A stretch of DNA of 64,000 nucleotides from Hymenobacter sp. YIM 151500-1 (GCF_025979885.1 NZ_CP110139.1:3988001-4052000); one strand, 5' to 3'. Counted from the first letter of the stretch, positions 15,862-25,360 are shown. The notes: a model not told the origin generated them from the letters alone. A program made the numbers and translations.

Positions 15862-17184
15862 CTATTCCCGCTTAAATAGGTAAGAGCCGCCACCCTGGCG
15901 TAAGGTAAACTCGCCTTTGGCCACGTCGAAGTCCATTTGCACGCCGGCCGGCTCATACACAAAGTGCGTGGCCGACTGCGGCGTGAGCGGGAAGGCGCCC
16001 TGGCCCGTGGCCTGGGCCATCAGCGTAGTGCCAGTTGCCGTAACGGCTACCTTTAGGGGAAATTGACTGCTGGCGTAGGTGCCGGCGTAGCGGCTTAGCT
16101 CCGTGGCAGTCAGGGTGGGGGCGGCCTCGAAAGTGGGGATGCGGTAGGGCTTGCCGAAATACACCGACAGTACCCCAATCAAAGCGTCGTTGAAATTGTA
16201 GTTGAGGCCATTGCCGCAGTACGCCACGGCCAGCTTTTCCTGCGGGAAGTACGCCAGGGCCGCGTTGAAGCCGTCGATGCCGCCGAAGTGGCCGTAGCTG
16301 GTTTTGTCGTAAAAAGGCAGGCGCATCAGGGCGATGCCGTAGCCGTCCTGCATGGTCAGCATCAATTGCAGCGAAGCCGGCTTCAGAAGCTGGCCGCCAA
16401 ACAAGCTTTCCACAAAACGCGCAAGGTCGGCGGGCGTAGACACCAGCGCCCCGGCCCCGCCCGGAATGCTCATGTCGGTTTCGGGCTCCGGCAGCCAAGC
16501 CGCGCCATTCCAGCGAAACGAAGCGGCCTCCTGCGCCTTGGCCCTGATGCGCCCTCCGTAGTACGTGTCTTTCAGGCCCAGCTTGGTAGCAATGCGCTGC
16601 TGTACTGCCTGCGCGTACGGCTGGCCGGTGATTTTCTCCACGATGTAGCCCAGCAGCACGTAGTTGGTGTTGCTGTAGGCAAACCGGGCACCGGGCTCAA
16701 ACTCCGGCGCCGCCCCGCCCATGATGGTCAGCATCTGGGCCTGGGTCTGCGGCTGGGTAAGGTACTGCTGGTAAGCTGGGGCGCTGGTAAAGTTGGCCAG
16801 CCCGCTACGGTGGTGCAGCAAGTGGTCAACGGTAATGCGGGCGGCGTTAGGCAGCTGCGGAAACCAGGTAGCCAGCGGCGTCGAAAACGCCAGACGACCT
16901 TCCTCCACCAGTTGCAACACCAGCGCGGCCGTAAAGAGCTTGGTCACCGACCCGATGCGGTAGTGCGTAGCGGGTGTAGCCGCCGTATTCGGCTGGGCCA
17001 ACCCCACCGCACGGCGGTACACCACCTGCCCGTTCTGCGACAACACCAGGCTGCCCATCAGCTTGTGGTGGTCGGCCAGAGCTGTGAGCAGGCTGTCGAG
17101 CTTGGCCTTGTTGAATTGCTGGGCCGATAGGGGCAAGGTACTAAGCAAGGTCAGGGCCGCCAGCAGCGTAATTCTGTGAAGCAT
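15862..17184 (-). CDS. Secreted serine hydrolase, class C beta-lactamase fold
   Basis: Start chosen at 17184, where MLHRITLLAALTLLSTLPLSAQQ gives a good signal peptide; a longer frame to 17250 lacks one. The 440-residue protein has the penicillin-binding/beta-lactamase motifs: SVTK (SxxK nucleophile, about residue 73), YSN at about 160, and YGHFGG in place of KTG. A C-terminal lipocalin-like domain (from about 345) is typical of Bacteroidota serine hydrolases of this group. It probably acts in the periplasm on a peptide or ester; beta-lactam cleavage is not implied by the motifs alone. Confidence 0.85.
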   Translation of the reverse strand: MLHRITLLAALTLLSTLPLSAQQFNKAKLDSLLTALADHHKLMGSLVLSQNGQVVYRRAVGLAQPNTAATPATHYRIGSVTKLFTAALVLQLVEEGRLAFSTPLATWFPQLPNAARITVDHLLHHRSGLANFTSAPAYQQYLTQPQTQAQMLTIMGGAAPEFEPGARFAYSNTNYVLLGYIVEKITGQPYAQAVQQRIATKLGLKDTYYGGRIRAKAQEAASFRWNGAAWLPEPETDMSIPGGAGALVSTPADLARFVESLFGGQLLKPASLQLMLTMQDGYGIALMRLPFYDKTSYGHFGGIDGFNAALAYFPQEKLAVAYCGNGLNYNFNDALIGVLSVYFGKPYRIPTFEAAPTLTATELSRYAGTYASSQFPLKVAVTATGTTLMAQATGQGAFPLTPQSATHFVYEPAGVQMDFDVAKGEFTLRQGGGSYLFKRE

Positions 17185-17319
17185 ACAACGAGAATTGATA
17201 TAGAAAAAACGATAGATAAAAGTAGCTGTTTCCAAGAAACGGCAACCCACTCAGCTTTAAAAGGAGCTATATCCCGATTTTCTGTATCAGCTCAAAACGC
17301 CTTGACTGTGAATAGCCAC

Positions 17320-17354
17320 AAAGCCGTTGAGGGATTAGGAACCTCAACGGCTTT
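17320..17354. terminator. Intrinsic terminator-like hairpin
   Basis: AAAGCCGTTGAGG and CCTCAACGGCTTT form a 13-bp stem with a 9-base loop, downstream of the esterase gene on the minus strand, with A/T flanks on both sides. Confidence 0.7.
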
Positions 17355-17407
17355 GCTATGCTGATTGCAGGGCCCGGCTTCAATAGCCGGCTATTTTCGG
17401 CTCCCTA

Positions 17408-18964
17408 CTACCGCTTTTCCACCCGCTGCATCACCGCCTGCCCGGCTGTGCTGATGCGCAGCAGGTAGAAGCCGGCGGGCAGGCCGCTCAGGTCCAGCGT
17501 GTGCTCGGTGGGGGAGGAGGCACCCACCGGCGCCGGCACAACGCGGCCGTACGTATCGACCAGCGTCATGCTTACCGGGCCAGCGGCGGCCGCCGGGTTG
17601 AGCTGCACGCGCAGGGCGTCGGTGGTGGGGTTCGGGTACACGCTGGCCACCAGCGCCGCCGCCGAGGTGCAGGCGCCCGTTGTGACGCTCAGGCGCACGG
17701 GCGCGCCCTGGGCCAGCTGGCGGCTGTAGGGCGTCACGGTGAGCGTGCGGGTGGTGGCCGTGCGGCTCCAGGCCACGGTTACGGTATTGCGGCGCGGGTT
17801 GCGGCTCTGAATGGTGCCGCCCGCCACCTGGTAGTCGTAATACGCCGCGCCCCCGCTCATGGTGTAGGTTTGGGTAAGGGCACTCGGGCATACCGTGGTG
17901 GGGCCGGCAATGGTAGCCGCGGCGGGCTTCAGGCGGGTGTCGTAGAAGAAGACGCTGCCGCGCGGGGCAATGTCGGAGTACAACGACCCGGTTCGGGAGT
18001 TGTAGTGCACGTTGTGGCCCCGGTTGGTGTAGGCGTAGAGCACGTGCGGGGCTCCCACGGCACTGGCGCGGGCGCTTATCGGGTTGGCCCCCGACGAAAT
18101 GGGCAGATTGATGCCCAGTAGAAAATTGATGTCCGTGAATGGCTCCCCGGTGTTAATCAGCACCGTCCGGTCGTCGCTGCTATGGAAAAGCGACACGGGC
18201 GCGTCCGAGGGGCCTTCCACCAGGGTGAGGTCGGCCAGGGCCCCGGCAAAGCCCATGGCTCCGTTGGCCTTGCCGCTGACGGGGTTGCCGCGGGCATCGG
18301 TCTGGTTGTCGCCCACGGCGTCGAGGGTGCCCAGGTCGGCCAGGCGGCCCTGGGCAAAGGTGGAAGCCGGCCGCTCCGATTCCTTATCCAGGTACACGTT
18401 GTGATAGGCCACAAACCCGCCCGCGCTGTGCCCCGACACAAACACCTGGTTGGGGTCGACGCGGTAGGTGGCGGCGTTGTTGCGGAAGAAGCGCACGGCC
18501 GAGCGGCTGTCCTGAATGGCCCGGTACACGGCCCGCTTGGCTTTTTCGGGGTCGGTGAGGTTGATGCCCAGGCGGTAGTCGATGGCCGCCGTGACGTAGC
18601 CGCGCCGCGCAAACGCCTGGGCCAGGGCCACCATGTCGGGGGCCGTGCGCTGCCCGGCAACAAAGCCACCCCCGAAGCAGAAGATGATGACCGGCCGCTT
18701 GCTCAGGGTGTCGCCCTCGGGCTGGTAGATGTCCATGCGCAGCGTCACGCGCACGGCCCCGTAGGTTTCCTCGTTGGCAATCTGTCCCCCGCCCAGAATA
18801 CCAACGGTGCTGACCTGGGGAATGCTGGTGCTGAACACCACGCTGCGGGTAGTCGTGACGGAAGAGAAGACGTCGGCGCGGTACCGGTCGGGCAGGGCCT
18901 GGGCAACGGCGTGGCCCGCCCCGCCCAGCGCCAAAGCGCTGAGGGCAAGGAAAAAGTGTTTCAT
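17408..18964 (-). CDS. T9SS-exported alpha/beta-hydrolase (esterase-like)
   Basis: Start at 18964 gives signal peptide MKHFFLALSALALGGAGHAVAQA; the 518-residue protein then has an esterase domain. The oxyanion region is FCFGGGFVAGQRT, the nucleophile elbow GHSAGGF (about residue 178), with downstream Asp in SSDDRTVL and His in RGHNVHY. A PKD/Ig-like domain with CPSALTQTYTMSGG follows, then a type A T9SS sorting domain (VYPNPTTDALRV to GFYLLRISTAG...RVEKR). It should be carried across the outer membrane by the T9SS and released or anchored at the surface. The substrate is unknown; the architecture resembles secreted carboxylesterases. Confidence 0.85.
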   Translation of the reverse strand: MKHFFLALSALALGGAGHAVAQALPDRYRADVFSSVTTTRSVVFSTSIPQVSTVGILGGGQIANEETYGAVRVTLRMDIYQPEGDTLSKRPVIIFCFGGGFVAGQRTAPDMVALAQAFARRGYVTAAIDYRLGINLTDPEKAKRAVYRAIQDSRSAVRFFRNNAATYRVDPNQVFVSGHSAGGFVAYHNVYLDKESERPASTFAQGRLADLGTLDAVGDNQTDARGNPVSGKANGAMGFAGALADLTLVEGPSDAPVSLFHSSDDRTVLINTGEPFTDINFLLGINLPISSGANPISARASAVGAPHVLYAYTNRGHNVHYNSRTGSLYSDIAPRGSVFFYDTRLKPAAATIAGPTTVCPSALTQTYTMSGGAAYYDYQVAGGTIQSRNPRRNTVTVAWSRTATTRTLTVTPYSRQLAQGAPVRLSVTTGACTSAAALVASVYPNPTTDALRVQLNPAAAAGPVSMTLVDTYGRVVPAPVGASSPTEHTLDLSGLPAGFYLLRISTAGQAVMQRVEKR

Positions 18965-19083
18965 GGAATGTGGGTGTTTTGGTTGGAAAAGAAAGGAAGC
19001 GCAGAACGGACCGGCTGTCCGGCAACGCCGGCAGCTGGGGTGTGAGCAGGAGCCCACGTACTAAGGAAGAAGCCCGGCAAAGG

Positions 19084-19123
19084 ACCGGCCCAGATAGTAG
19101 GCTTGCCTACTATCTGGGCCGGT
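19084..19123. repeat. Perfect 19-bp palindrome
   Basis: ACCGGCCCAGATAGTAGGC, a TT spacer and its exact complement. It could be a terminator-like cruciform or the binding site of a dimeric regulator upstream of the esterase. Confidence 0.7.
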
Positions 19124-19202
19124 GAAAGTAGCCTACCTCTACGTCAGCCGCAACATATAATTTGGGCTAAATGACAGGCAGCAAGCCATTTACTGTTCAG
19201 TA

Positions 19203-19275
19203 AAAGCGCCCCAGTCGGCACTCAGCCACCAGAACCAGGTGGCTCCGATGCCAGAGCGCCGACTGGGGCGTTTAT
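19203..19275. repeat. Nested inverted repeat with inner hairpin
   Basis: Outer arms GCGCCCCAGTCGGC / GCCGACTGGGGCG enclose an inner AGCCACC-AGAACCA-GGTGGCT hairpin (19224-19244). An RNA copy would fold into a stable branched structure followed by TTTATAATG. Possible terminator or small structured transcript. Confidence 0.55.
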
Positions 19276-19573
19276 AATGCAGGGCTAGGCGGCAAAAACG
19301 GTCCTTGATGGCGCGGGGCTGTGCCCCGTGCCGCTTCGCGGGACCCTGACCCGCACTTGTCCGTGCCGCCTGGAAGATTGTAAAGACGTAATATGTTGCG
19401 TCTCCTCATTGAACGACCGGTACCGAACAATGATGTTCTGTCGGCGCGGACGCCGAGACTCCAGCTATTGCGTCTCTACACCCGTTCTTCTAGCTCGTTC
19501 TGGCGGGGGAGGCCGGAGCCTCCCAGGAGGGCACGGGGCGCAGCCTCGCGGCATCATTGCCGTAAACCAGCTG

Positions 19574-20671
19574 CTACTGCGGTACGGCCAGCTTGAAGAT
19601 GCGGAACGGCTCGGTGCGCTGGGCGCGGGGAATGTGCAGCTGCGAGGTGGTGACGTACAGGGCATTGTCGGGGCCCACGGCAAAGCTGTCGGGCCACTTG
19701 AGCTGGGCATCCTGGGCCACGAGCTGTAGCTGGCCGGCGGCGGTGATGCGCGTCACGGCGTTGTTTTCCACGTCGGTGAGGTAGAGGTTGCCGGCTGGGT
19801 CGAAGATCATACCGTCGGGCGGGTTGGTGTTGCCCAGAAACTCTACCCGCTGGCTTAGCTGCGAGGCGGGCAGGGCTTCGTCACGCAGGTACTGAGTGGC
19901 AATGCGGTACAGGCCCCGGCCCGTGAGGGCGTGGTAGTAGAGGTAGTCCCGATTCGGCGACAGGGCTATACCATCCGAATCAATGGAAGGCAGTTCCCCG
20001 CTACGGTTGCGCCACACCCGGCCTTCCACGGTCAGAATCAGGTTCTCGGACTTGGTAGAAGGATGGTTGCCCAGCAGGCGGCGGCTGCGGCCCGTAGCCA
20101 GATTTACCACGATGATGGCCCCCTGGTTGGAGTCGGTGATGTAGGCCACGTTGTTCTGGGTATCGATGCGCACGTCGTTCAGGTAGCTGGTGGGGTACAC
20201 CACCGTCTCATCAAAATCCACGCGCTGTACTAGTTGGCGGGAGGCCACGTCGAACTTGAGTAGCTTGGCGCCGCCCGGAACCACCCCGCGCATCTGGGGC
20301 GAAGCCGGGTCGAGCACCCACAGGAAGTTGTTGGCATCCACGTACACGCTCTGCACGCACACGAAGCGGTTCTGGGGCGGCACGCCCCGCGCCCAGGTGT
20401 TCCAGGTGGCATCCGGGAAGGGTGTGGCCTGCGCACCGCTCACTTCGGCCACCGAGTAGGGAATGGTATCGGTATCCATGCGCGGGAAGTTGGCAAACAC
20501 GCGGTTTTCGCGCGTCACGGCCACCCCCGTCCACAGCACCGTGGAGGTGGCCACGGGCGTCAGGGGTACGTTCAGCGACGGAACACTGGGCACCGAGTTG
20601 TCGTCGTCATCGTTGTTGCAGCCCGTCAGCAGCAGAAGCGCGCCCAGGCCGAGAGTAAGTAGCTGTTTCAT
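19574..20671 (-). CDS. Lipoprotein of the yellow/major royal jelly beta-propeller family
   Basis: Start at 20671 gives MKQLLTLGLGALLLLTGC, a lipoprotein signal with Cys at residue 18, followed by an Asp-rich linker. The 365-residue protein is a six-bladed-propeller type with the motifs of the yellow/MRJP family: VQSVYVDANNFLWVLDPASP, YLNDVRIDTQNNVAYITDSN, DGIALSPNRDYLYYHALTGR and a final blade GNLYLTDVENNAVTRI. Bacterial members are poorly characterised; the fold often binds small ligands and resembles SMP-30 lactonases. It should be attached to a membrane facing the periplasm or outside. Confidence 0.8.
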   Translation of the reverse strand: MKQLLTLGLGALLLLTGCNNDDDDNSVPSVPSLNVPLTPVATSTVLWTGVAVTRENRVFANFPRMDTDTIPYSVAEVSGAQATPFPDATWNTWARGVPPQNRFVCVQSVYVDANNFLWVLDPASPQMRGVVPGGAKLLKFDVASRQLVQRVDFDETVVYPTSYLNDVRIDTQNNVAYITDSNQGAIIVVNLATGRSRRLLGNHPSTKSENLILTVEGRVWRNRSGELPSIDSDGIALSPNRDYLYYHALTGRGLYRIATQYLRDEALPASQLSQRVEFLGNTNPPDGMIFDPAGNLYLTDVENNAVTRITAAGQLQLVAQDAQLKWPDSFAVGPDNALYVTTSQLHIPRAQRTEPFRIFKLAVPQ

Positions 20672-20856
20672 AGCAGTAGGTGAAGAATGGAACACCGCTG
20701 CATACGCGCCCCGGTCATTCCGCGGTTGGCTTTCTTCGCGTTTCGGCTTTCTATTCAGCATTTATACGGATATACGGAAGGCGTTTCGTAGCAAATACGG
20801 ACGCAACTGCCCCGCTCAGGTACCCTTCAAGCCTACACTTAACCTTACAAACACGC

Positions 20857-20895
20857 CGGCGGCGGCAGCTCCGATGCAGGAAGCTGCCGCCGCCG
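20857..20895 (-). terminator. GC-rich terminator hairpin of the cold-shock gene
   Basis: CGGCGGCGGCAGCT and AGCTGCCGCCGCCG form a 14-bp stem around an 11-base loop, 31 bases downstream of the cold-shock gene stop on the minus strand. Confidence 0.65.
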
Positions 20896-20925
20896 GGCGG
20901 TGGGGTAGTCGAAACGGCGGGAGGG

Positions 20926-21387
20926 CTACTTGGCTGCCATCTTTACCGATACTGCGCTGGGGCCTTTCTGCCCCATTTCCACCTCAAACGTCACCTTGTC
21001 GTTTTCCTTGATGGTGAGGCCGCCGAGGTTGTTGGCGTGCACGAAAATGCTTTCCTGGGTCTGCTGGTCTTTAATAAAGCCATAGCCCTTTGAGTCGTTG
21101 AAGAACGTAACCGTGCCGGTGCGGATGGGGTCGTCCTGATCCTCATCCGGGCGGCGCTCCGCCCCGATGCGAATATCCTCCACCCTGATTTCCTTGCGCT
21201 TCTTAGGCTCCGGAGGGGTCGACGAGATATTGCCGTCTTCGTCTACGTAAGCCAGCATATCCTCCAGGCTCTGGCCCTTCTTGGCCGCCGCCTGCCGCTC
21301 TTCCTTACGGTCTTCCTTGTCCTGCTTCTTCTTCAGACGCTTTTTTTCGTTTTCCTTTTTGCCGAAGGTGGCTTGGGATTTCCCCAT
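20926..21387 (-). CDS. Cold-shock domain protein with basic N-terminal extension
   Basis: 153 residues. Residues 1-40 are very Lys/Glu/Arg-rich (KKRLKKKQDKEDRKEER), a likely coiled or RNA-binding tail. Residues 88-153 are a cold-shock OB fold with the RNP1-like SKGYGFI and RNP2-like SIFVHANNL. It should bind single-stranded RNA or DNA and act as an RNA chaperone. The layout of a basic extension plus CSD occurs in Bacteroidota. A CCGATG-N8-CATCGG hairpin at 21411-21430 in the leader could be a temperature-responsive element. Confidence 0.9.
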   Translation of the reverse strand: MGKSQATFGKKENEKKRLKKKQDKEDRKEERQAAAKKGQSLEDMLAYVDEDGNISSTPPEPKKRKEIRVEDIRIGAERRPDEDQDDPIRTGTVTFFNDSKGYGFIKDQQTQESIFVHANNLGGLTIKENDKVTFEVEMGQKGPSAVSVKMAAK

Positions 21388-21523
21388 AATTGCTGTTGAG
21401 TAAGGGTAAACCGATGCAATGCATCATCGGAGTAAGATAGTGAAATACTACAGCACGTAGCGCGGTAAAGTTCAGCTATTTTCTGTCATTCGTCGGCTAG
21501 GGCCAGCCAAGCCGCACGCTGCC

Positions 21524-22171
21524 CTAAGAAAGGCCGTTTTCAACACCAGTATCGGGTGCTCCACGCGGGCCTACATTTTCTGCGGCTGCAGCCGGGGCGG
21601 CGGTGGGCAACTCAAACCCTGCCACCTCGCGCACGGCGCCGGGCGCCAAGCCATCGAGCCAGATAGTGCCCACCCGCACCCGCACTAGGCGCAGGGTCGG
21701 GAAGCCGGCTGCCGCCGTCATCTTCCGAATCTGCCGAAACTTGCCTTCCGTGAGCGTGATGGACACCCAGGAAGTGGGACCGTGCCGGTCGTCGCGGATT
21801 TTGCGGGCCCGTGGCGGCAGGTCGGGCGGGGCCGGCAGGCGCCGGGCCGTGCAAGGCTGGGTCTGGTATTTTACGTCCCGGATGCCAATCTCCACGCCCT
21901 CTTGCAGGCGCCGCACGGCCTCGTCGGTTATCAGCCCGTCTACCTGGGCGTAGTATTCTTTTTCGATGTGGCGGCTGCGCACCTGCTCGCTCACGCGGCC
22001 GTCGGTGGTCAGCAGCAGCAGGCCTTCGCTGTGCTCGTCGAGGCGGCCAATGGCCATGGTGCCTTCGGGAAACGGGTACAATTCGCCCAGCACCTTTTTG
22101 CGGGGCAGGTCGGCCACAAACTGGCTGAGGTAGCCGAAAGGCTTGTGCAAAACGAAGTGGCGGTGGTTCAT
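21524..22171 (-). CDS. rluE: Pseudouridine synthase, RluE/RsuA family
   Basis: Start at 22171 (MNHRHFVLHKPFGYLSQF) fits the family; the 10 residues upstream in the longer frame do not. The 215-residue protein has the catalytic block GRLDEHSEGLLLLTTDGRV with Asp at about 44, KEYYAQVDG, and the terminal TEGKFRQIRKM.A and LVRVRVGTIWL. There is no S4 domain, as in RluE, which makes pseudouridine 2457 in 23S rRNA. An Ala/Gly-rich tail of about 25 residues follows the conserved fold. RluE rather than another RsuA-family member is my best guess. Confidence 0.85.
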   Translation of the reverse strand: MNHRHFVLHKPFGYLSQFVADLPRKKVLGELYPFPEGTMAIGRLDEHSEGLLLLTTDGRVSEQVRSRHIEKEYYAQVDGLITDEAVRRLQEGVEIGIRDVKYQTQPCTARRLPAPPDLPPRARKIRDDRHGPTSWVSITLTEGKFRQIRKMTAAAGFPTLRLVRVRVGTIWLDGLAPGAVREVAGFELPTAAPAAAAENVGPRGAPDTGVENGLS

Positions 22172-22277
22172 GGCTGGAAAATAGTCAGCCGCCGCCCGCA
22201 CACCTGTCTTATAGAAGGCGCCGACCGCGGATAAATGGCTGGATAAGAACGGTGAACGGCCACCGGCCGGGCAGCGG

Positions 22278-23834
22278 CTACCAGCTACTGCCGGCCCCGC
22301 CGCCCCCCGACGACCCGCCGCTACTCGTGGAGTAGCTGCCGCCCCCGGAGGAGCCGGAGCTGTACGACGACCCGCCGCCCGACGAGCTACTCCCCGATGA
22401 GCCCGACGAGCTGGACAGCTTTGGAATGCTGTATTTGTGCTTGTGGACGTGCTGGCAGAAACGGCATTGGTATATTCTCCAGCCCCACCCGCTCGCCGAT
22501 TCGGTGGGGCTTTCTACCACCTCTTTGCGGTCAAAGAACAGCATGCGGTACCCGCACTCAGTACAGGGCTCCGCATTGCTGGCCAGGTTGCGGTAAGGAA
22601 GTGTAAGCGACACCTGGCAGGCAGTGCAGCGCCACACATCATAGTCGACGGAGGCGTAGGCTTCTTCGGCGGCTTGGCCCCGGTTCAGGTGGGCGTCGTC
22701 CTGGGTTTCGGGGAGGCGCTGCATGGGCTGGGTGCACTGGGCGCAGGCGTACGGCTCGTCGCGAAGCTGGCGCAGGCGCTGCCGGTGGCGCGCCCAGTAG
22801 TGCGCCAGCTTCGGCAGCGGAAACAGATAGGCCGTCCAGCCCAGCGCATAGTGGGTGCGCTGGAGCATCAGGTACTGGCGGTGCCGGCTGGCGCCGGCCA
22901 GCAGGGGCCGGAGTCGGCGGCCCAGCAGCCAAAAGCCCAGGTGCGTAACTGCCAGCAAGCTGCCATACCACACAGCTACTAACAGCGCCTGATCGGGTAA
23001 CCAGCCATCGTAATAAAATAACAAGAAATTTGCCTGCCGCGCAAACCACAGGAGCGGCATGAGTGCAACAGCTACCCACAGAAGCTTCCAGCGGACCTGC
23101 CTGATCAAGAGAAACCACAGCAGCAAGCTGATCAGCAGGTAGGACAACGCAAGCCACACGATAAGCCGCTTATTGTCCAGATACCGCTCTACATACGATT
23201 CCTGCCAGGCGCTGCCGACCGTAGGTAGGCTTCCCTTGCCCGGCATGGCCTCAGGAACGGCAAGGGATATATCGGTGACGGCGGCAGCCAGCGTGTCGGC
23301 GGCTAGGATAGGCTGACCGCTCAGGTGCCGGATGATGGCTGCCACGCCTTCGGTTACGGCCGTGTCGTAGCTCCCGGCGCGCAGGTGCGGGAGCATAAAC
23401 CGTTGCTGAATACGGTAGCATATAACGTCCGGCAGGCTGGCTTCGAGCCCGTAGCCGGTTTCAAACTCCACGCGGCGCTGGTCAAGCACAAGCAACAGCA
23501 GCAAGCCATTGTCGAGGGTGGCATCACCAATTTTCCAGCGGTTGAACAGAGTAGTGGCCGCGTCCTTGGGCTCCTGCCCGCCAATGCTGCGCACCACCAC
23601 CACGTCGATGTGCGCCTTGCCAGCTCGGTCGAACCCGGCCAGCTGAGTGTTCAGCCGGCGCACGGTGGGCTCAGACAGAATACGGTCCGGGTTGCTGACG
23701 TAGGCTTCGCCCAGGGTTTTAGGGTTGGAGATAAAAGCAAGATCATCAGGGGGTTGCGTGGCGGCCAGGCCCGGCACGGGCAGCAGCAACAGGACCAGGC
23801 AGAAACGGGCCAGGAGGAGCAGGCGGAAGGGCAT
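22278..23834 (-). CDS. TPM-domain membrane protein with zinc-ribbon cysteines and Gly/Ser tail
   Basis: Start at 23834 gives signal peptide MPFRLLLLARFCLVLLLLPVPGLA. The 518-residue protein has an N-terminal TPM domain (YVSNPDRILSEPTVRRLN, then NGLLLLLVLDQRRVEFETGYGLE, about 35-170), three membrane segments between about 220 and 310, and a cytoplasmic part with four CxxC pairs (CAQC, CTAC, CTEC, CRFC). The last 45 residues are almost only Ser, Gly and Tyr. TPM proteins have been linked to photosystem repair and to membrane-bound complexes in bacteria; no reaction is established here. The Gly/Ser tail resembles that of other bacterial TPM/DUF proteins. Confidence 0.8.
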   Translation of the reverse strand: MPFRLLLLARFCLVLLLLPVPGLAATQPPDDLAFISNPKTLGEAYVSNPDRILSEPTVRRLNTQLAGFDRAGKAHIDVVVVRSIGGQEPKDAATTLFNRWKIGDATLDNGLLLLLVLDQRRVEFETGYGLEASLPDVICYRIQQRFMLPHLRAGSYDTAVTEGVAAIIRHLSGQPILAADTLAAAVTDISLAVPEAMPGKGSLPTVGSAWQESYVERYLDNKRLIVWLALSYLLISLLLWFLLIRQVRWKLLWVAVALMPLLWFARQANFLLFYYDGWLPDQALLVAVWYGSLLAVTHLGFWLLGRRLRPLLAGASRHRQYLMLQRTHYALGWTAYLFPLPKLAHYWARHRQRLRQLRDEPYACAQCTQPMQRLPETQDDAHLNRGQAAEEAYASVDYDVWRCTACQVSLTLPYRNLASNAEPCTECGYRMLFFDRKEVVESPTESASGWGWRIYQCRFCQHVHKHKYSIPKLSSSSGSSGSSSSGGGSSYSSGSSGGGSYSTSSGGSSGGGGAGSSW

Positions 23835-23883
23835 AGGCGGCGGGGTAGCCCTCAAAAGTAGCGGCTCCGCACCAAGCTACCGC

Positions 23884-24744
23884 TCAGGTGGTTTTAAACA
23901 GGTACCACCCCTGGCCCAGCGGCCGCAGGGCAATCAGCCGGTCGGGCGACATGGCGGGCACGGCGGCGGGGTTGGGCTGGTAGAGCAGGCCTACGGTGTT
24001 ATCGGCCATGCCGCCAATGACAAACTCCAGGCAGGTGCCACAGTCCAGCACGGTGCGCCCCACGCGGTGCACAAACAGCGGCCGCAGCAGAGCCTGCACG
24101 GCCGGGTCGGCGTTGGCCGCCCGCTCGGTGGCAGTTGCTACGGAGTCGTTGGTGGAAGCTGCCGGCGCCAGGTAGCCGTGGGTGCGCAGCAGCTCCACGG
24201 CCTGCTGAAAGCCGGCCTGCTGGCGACGAAAATGTTCAATTAGGGCCGCATCAGACCCAATCCACAGGCGGATGTTGCCCACCATAAAGGCGTGGGGAGC
24301 TTCGGGGTGGCGGGCATCGTAGCGGGCCGCCTCGTCGGCTGACATGCCCGTGAACATCTGGAGCATGGGCGGGCCGAGATGGGTGAGGCTCAGCCGCCGG
24401 ATGGCGCGCAGCTTCCAGATGGCCTGCTCCTTGGCAAAGTGCAGGTACAGGTCGTCGCGGCTCACGGAGTCGCGCAGCTCCACGGCCACTACGGCCGTGG
24501 CCGAGTCCTGGGCCAGCAGCTCGCAGCGCCGCTGCAACAGCCCCGGAATCTGCTGGCCCAGGGTTTCTCGCCGGGCCTGGGTGGCCGCTTCGCCGCTGAG
24601 GTAGGCGCGCATAAGCGGCCAGCCGGCAGGCGCCACAAACTGCCGGGCTATTTGCAGGGGCTGCAAGGAAGGCGGGGCCGGAGCCGCCGCGCCACTCCAC
24701 AGGCTGGTTCCGAAGTAGCAGAAGAAAAGGAGAAGAAACCGCAT
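23884..24744 (-). CDS. Secreted protein of unknown function
   Basis: A 286-residue protein with a signal peptide (MRFLLLFFCYFGTSLWSGAAA). No family recognised. Visible features are an alpha/beta N-terminal half with ELRDSVSRDDLYLHFAKEQ (a strand-turn-helix resembling lumenal ligand-binding folds) and a C-terminal half with a paired-Cys motif CGTCLEFVIGGMADNTVGLLY. It follows the TPM gene's promoter end-to-head on the same strand, 49 bases upstream, so the two could be co-transcribed. Confidence 0.6.
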   Translation of the reverse strand: MRFLLLFFCYFGTSLWSGAAAPAPPSLQPLQIARQFVAPAGWPLMRAYLSGEAATQARRETLGQQIPGLLQRRCELLAQDSATAVVAVELRDSVSRDDLYLHFAKEQAIWKLRAIRRLSLTHLGPPMLQMFTGMSADEAARYDARHPEAPHAFMVGNIRLWIGSDAALIEHFRRQQAGFQQAVELLRTHGYLAPAASTNDSVATATERAANADPAVQALLRPLFVHRVGRTVLDCGTCLEFVIGGMADNTVGLLYQPNPAAVPAMSPDRLIALRPLGQGWYLFKTT

Positions 24745-25360
24745 AGCTCGTGAGTCCGGGAACCAGACCTAAGTCTGAAAGATAGCGAAAACAACGAAGG
24801 CACGGCCAGCAACTTACGAGTCGGCCGGCCAGGACGAAACCGCCCCAGAAAGCCGCCCAGAGCACATGAAACCGTTCTGCTCTATCTGGCGCCCACCCCG
24901 CGAGGCATCTTTCCCGCTGGCTAACTCAATCGTGAGGACGAAACGGTAGAGCTGCTTGCCTTGCGCCTTCCTTCGGTTCGACTGCGCCTCCGGCTGCGCG
25001 GACGCCAGATAGAGCAGGACGTTCAGGCGACTTCTCAAGCAGCTTCCAGGTTAGCCTTCCGGTTGGCGGCTGGCTCACGGCTTCAGAAGGTAAATTCCTG
25101 GGCTAAACCGTACTCCGGGTAGGAGCTGCTCCTGAGCCGGGCGGGCGTCAGCTTTTCCAGCGGCTTTTGCCGGGCATTGATTCGCGCCGGTAAGTGGTTG
25201 GGCGGCAACAATCCAGGGCGGATTCTTACCCCGTGAACAAAACAGCCTTGGCCGTGCCCAAACCTGGCAGCCGGCGGCAACCTCGCCACGGGCCGGGCCG
25301 TATTTGCGCCCGGTATAGCCCGGAGGCTATAGGCCATTTCTCACTAGCACTCAGTTTTAT
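24745..25360. other. 616-base intergenic region with a palindromic repeat element
   Basis: No gene seen. It contains interspersed element A (24873-25021). The remainder (25022-25360) is GC-rich and should include the promoter of the lipoprotein gene at 25361. Confidence 0.6.
24873..25021. repeat. Interspersed palindromic repeat, copy A
   Basis: Terminal inverted repeats CGTTCTGCTCTATCTGGCG and its near-complement CGCCAGATAGAGCAGGACG bound 149 bases. The interior has the family's GAAACGGTAGAG and GGTTCGACTGCGCCTCCGG segments. Related copies lie at 30572, 34483, 43043, 46466 and 47420. Confidence 0.8.

Larger units (their letters stand above)
18965..19573. other. 609-base intergenic region with hairpins
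   Basis: No convincing gene. It contains two strong palindromes (19084-19123 and 19203-19275), a GC-rich GCGGGGC-TGT-GCCCCGTGCC stem near 19312-19335, and a Gly/Pro-codon-like GC stretch near 19500-19560. It should hold the promoter for the esterase (minus) and the terminator for the lipoprotein gene at 19574. Confidence 0.6.
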
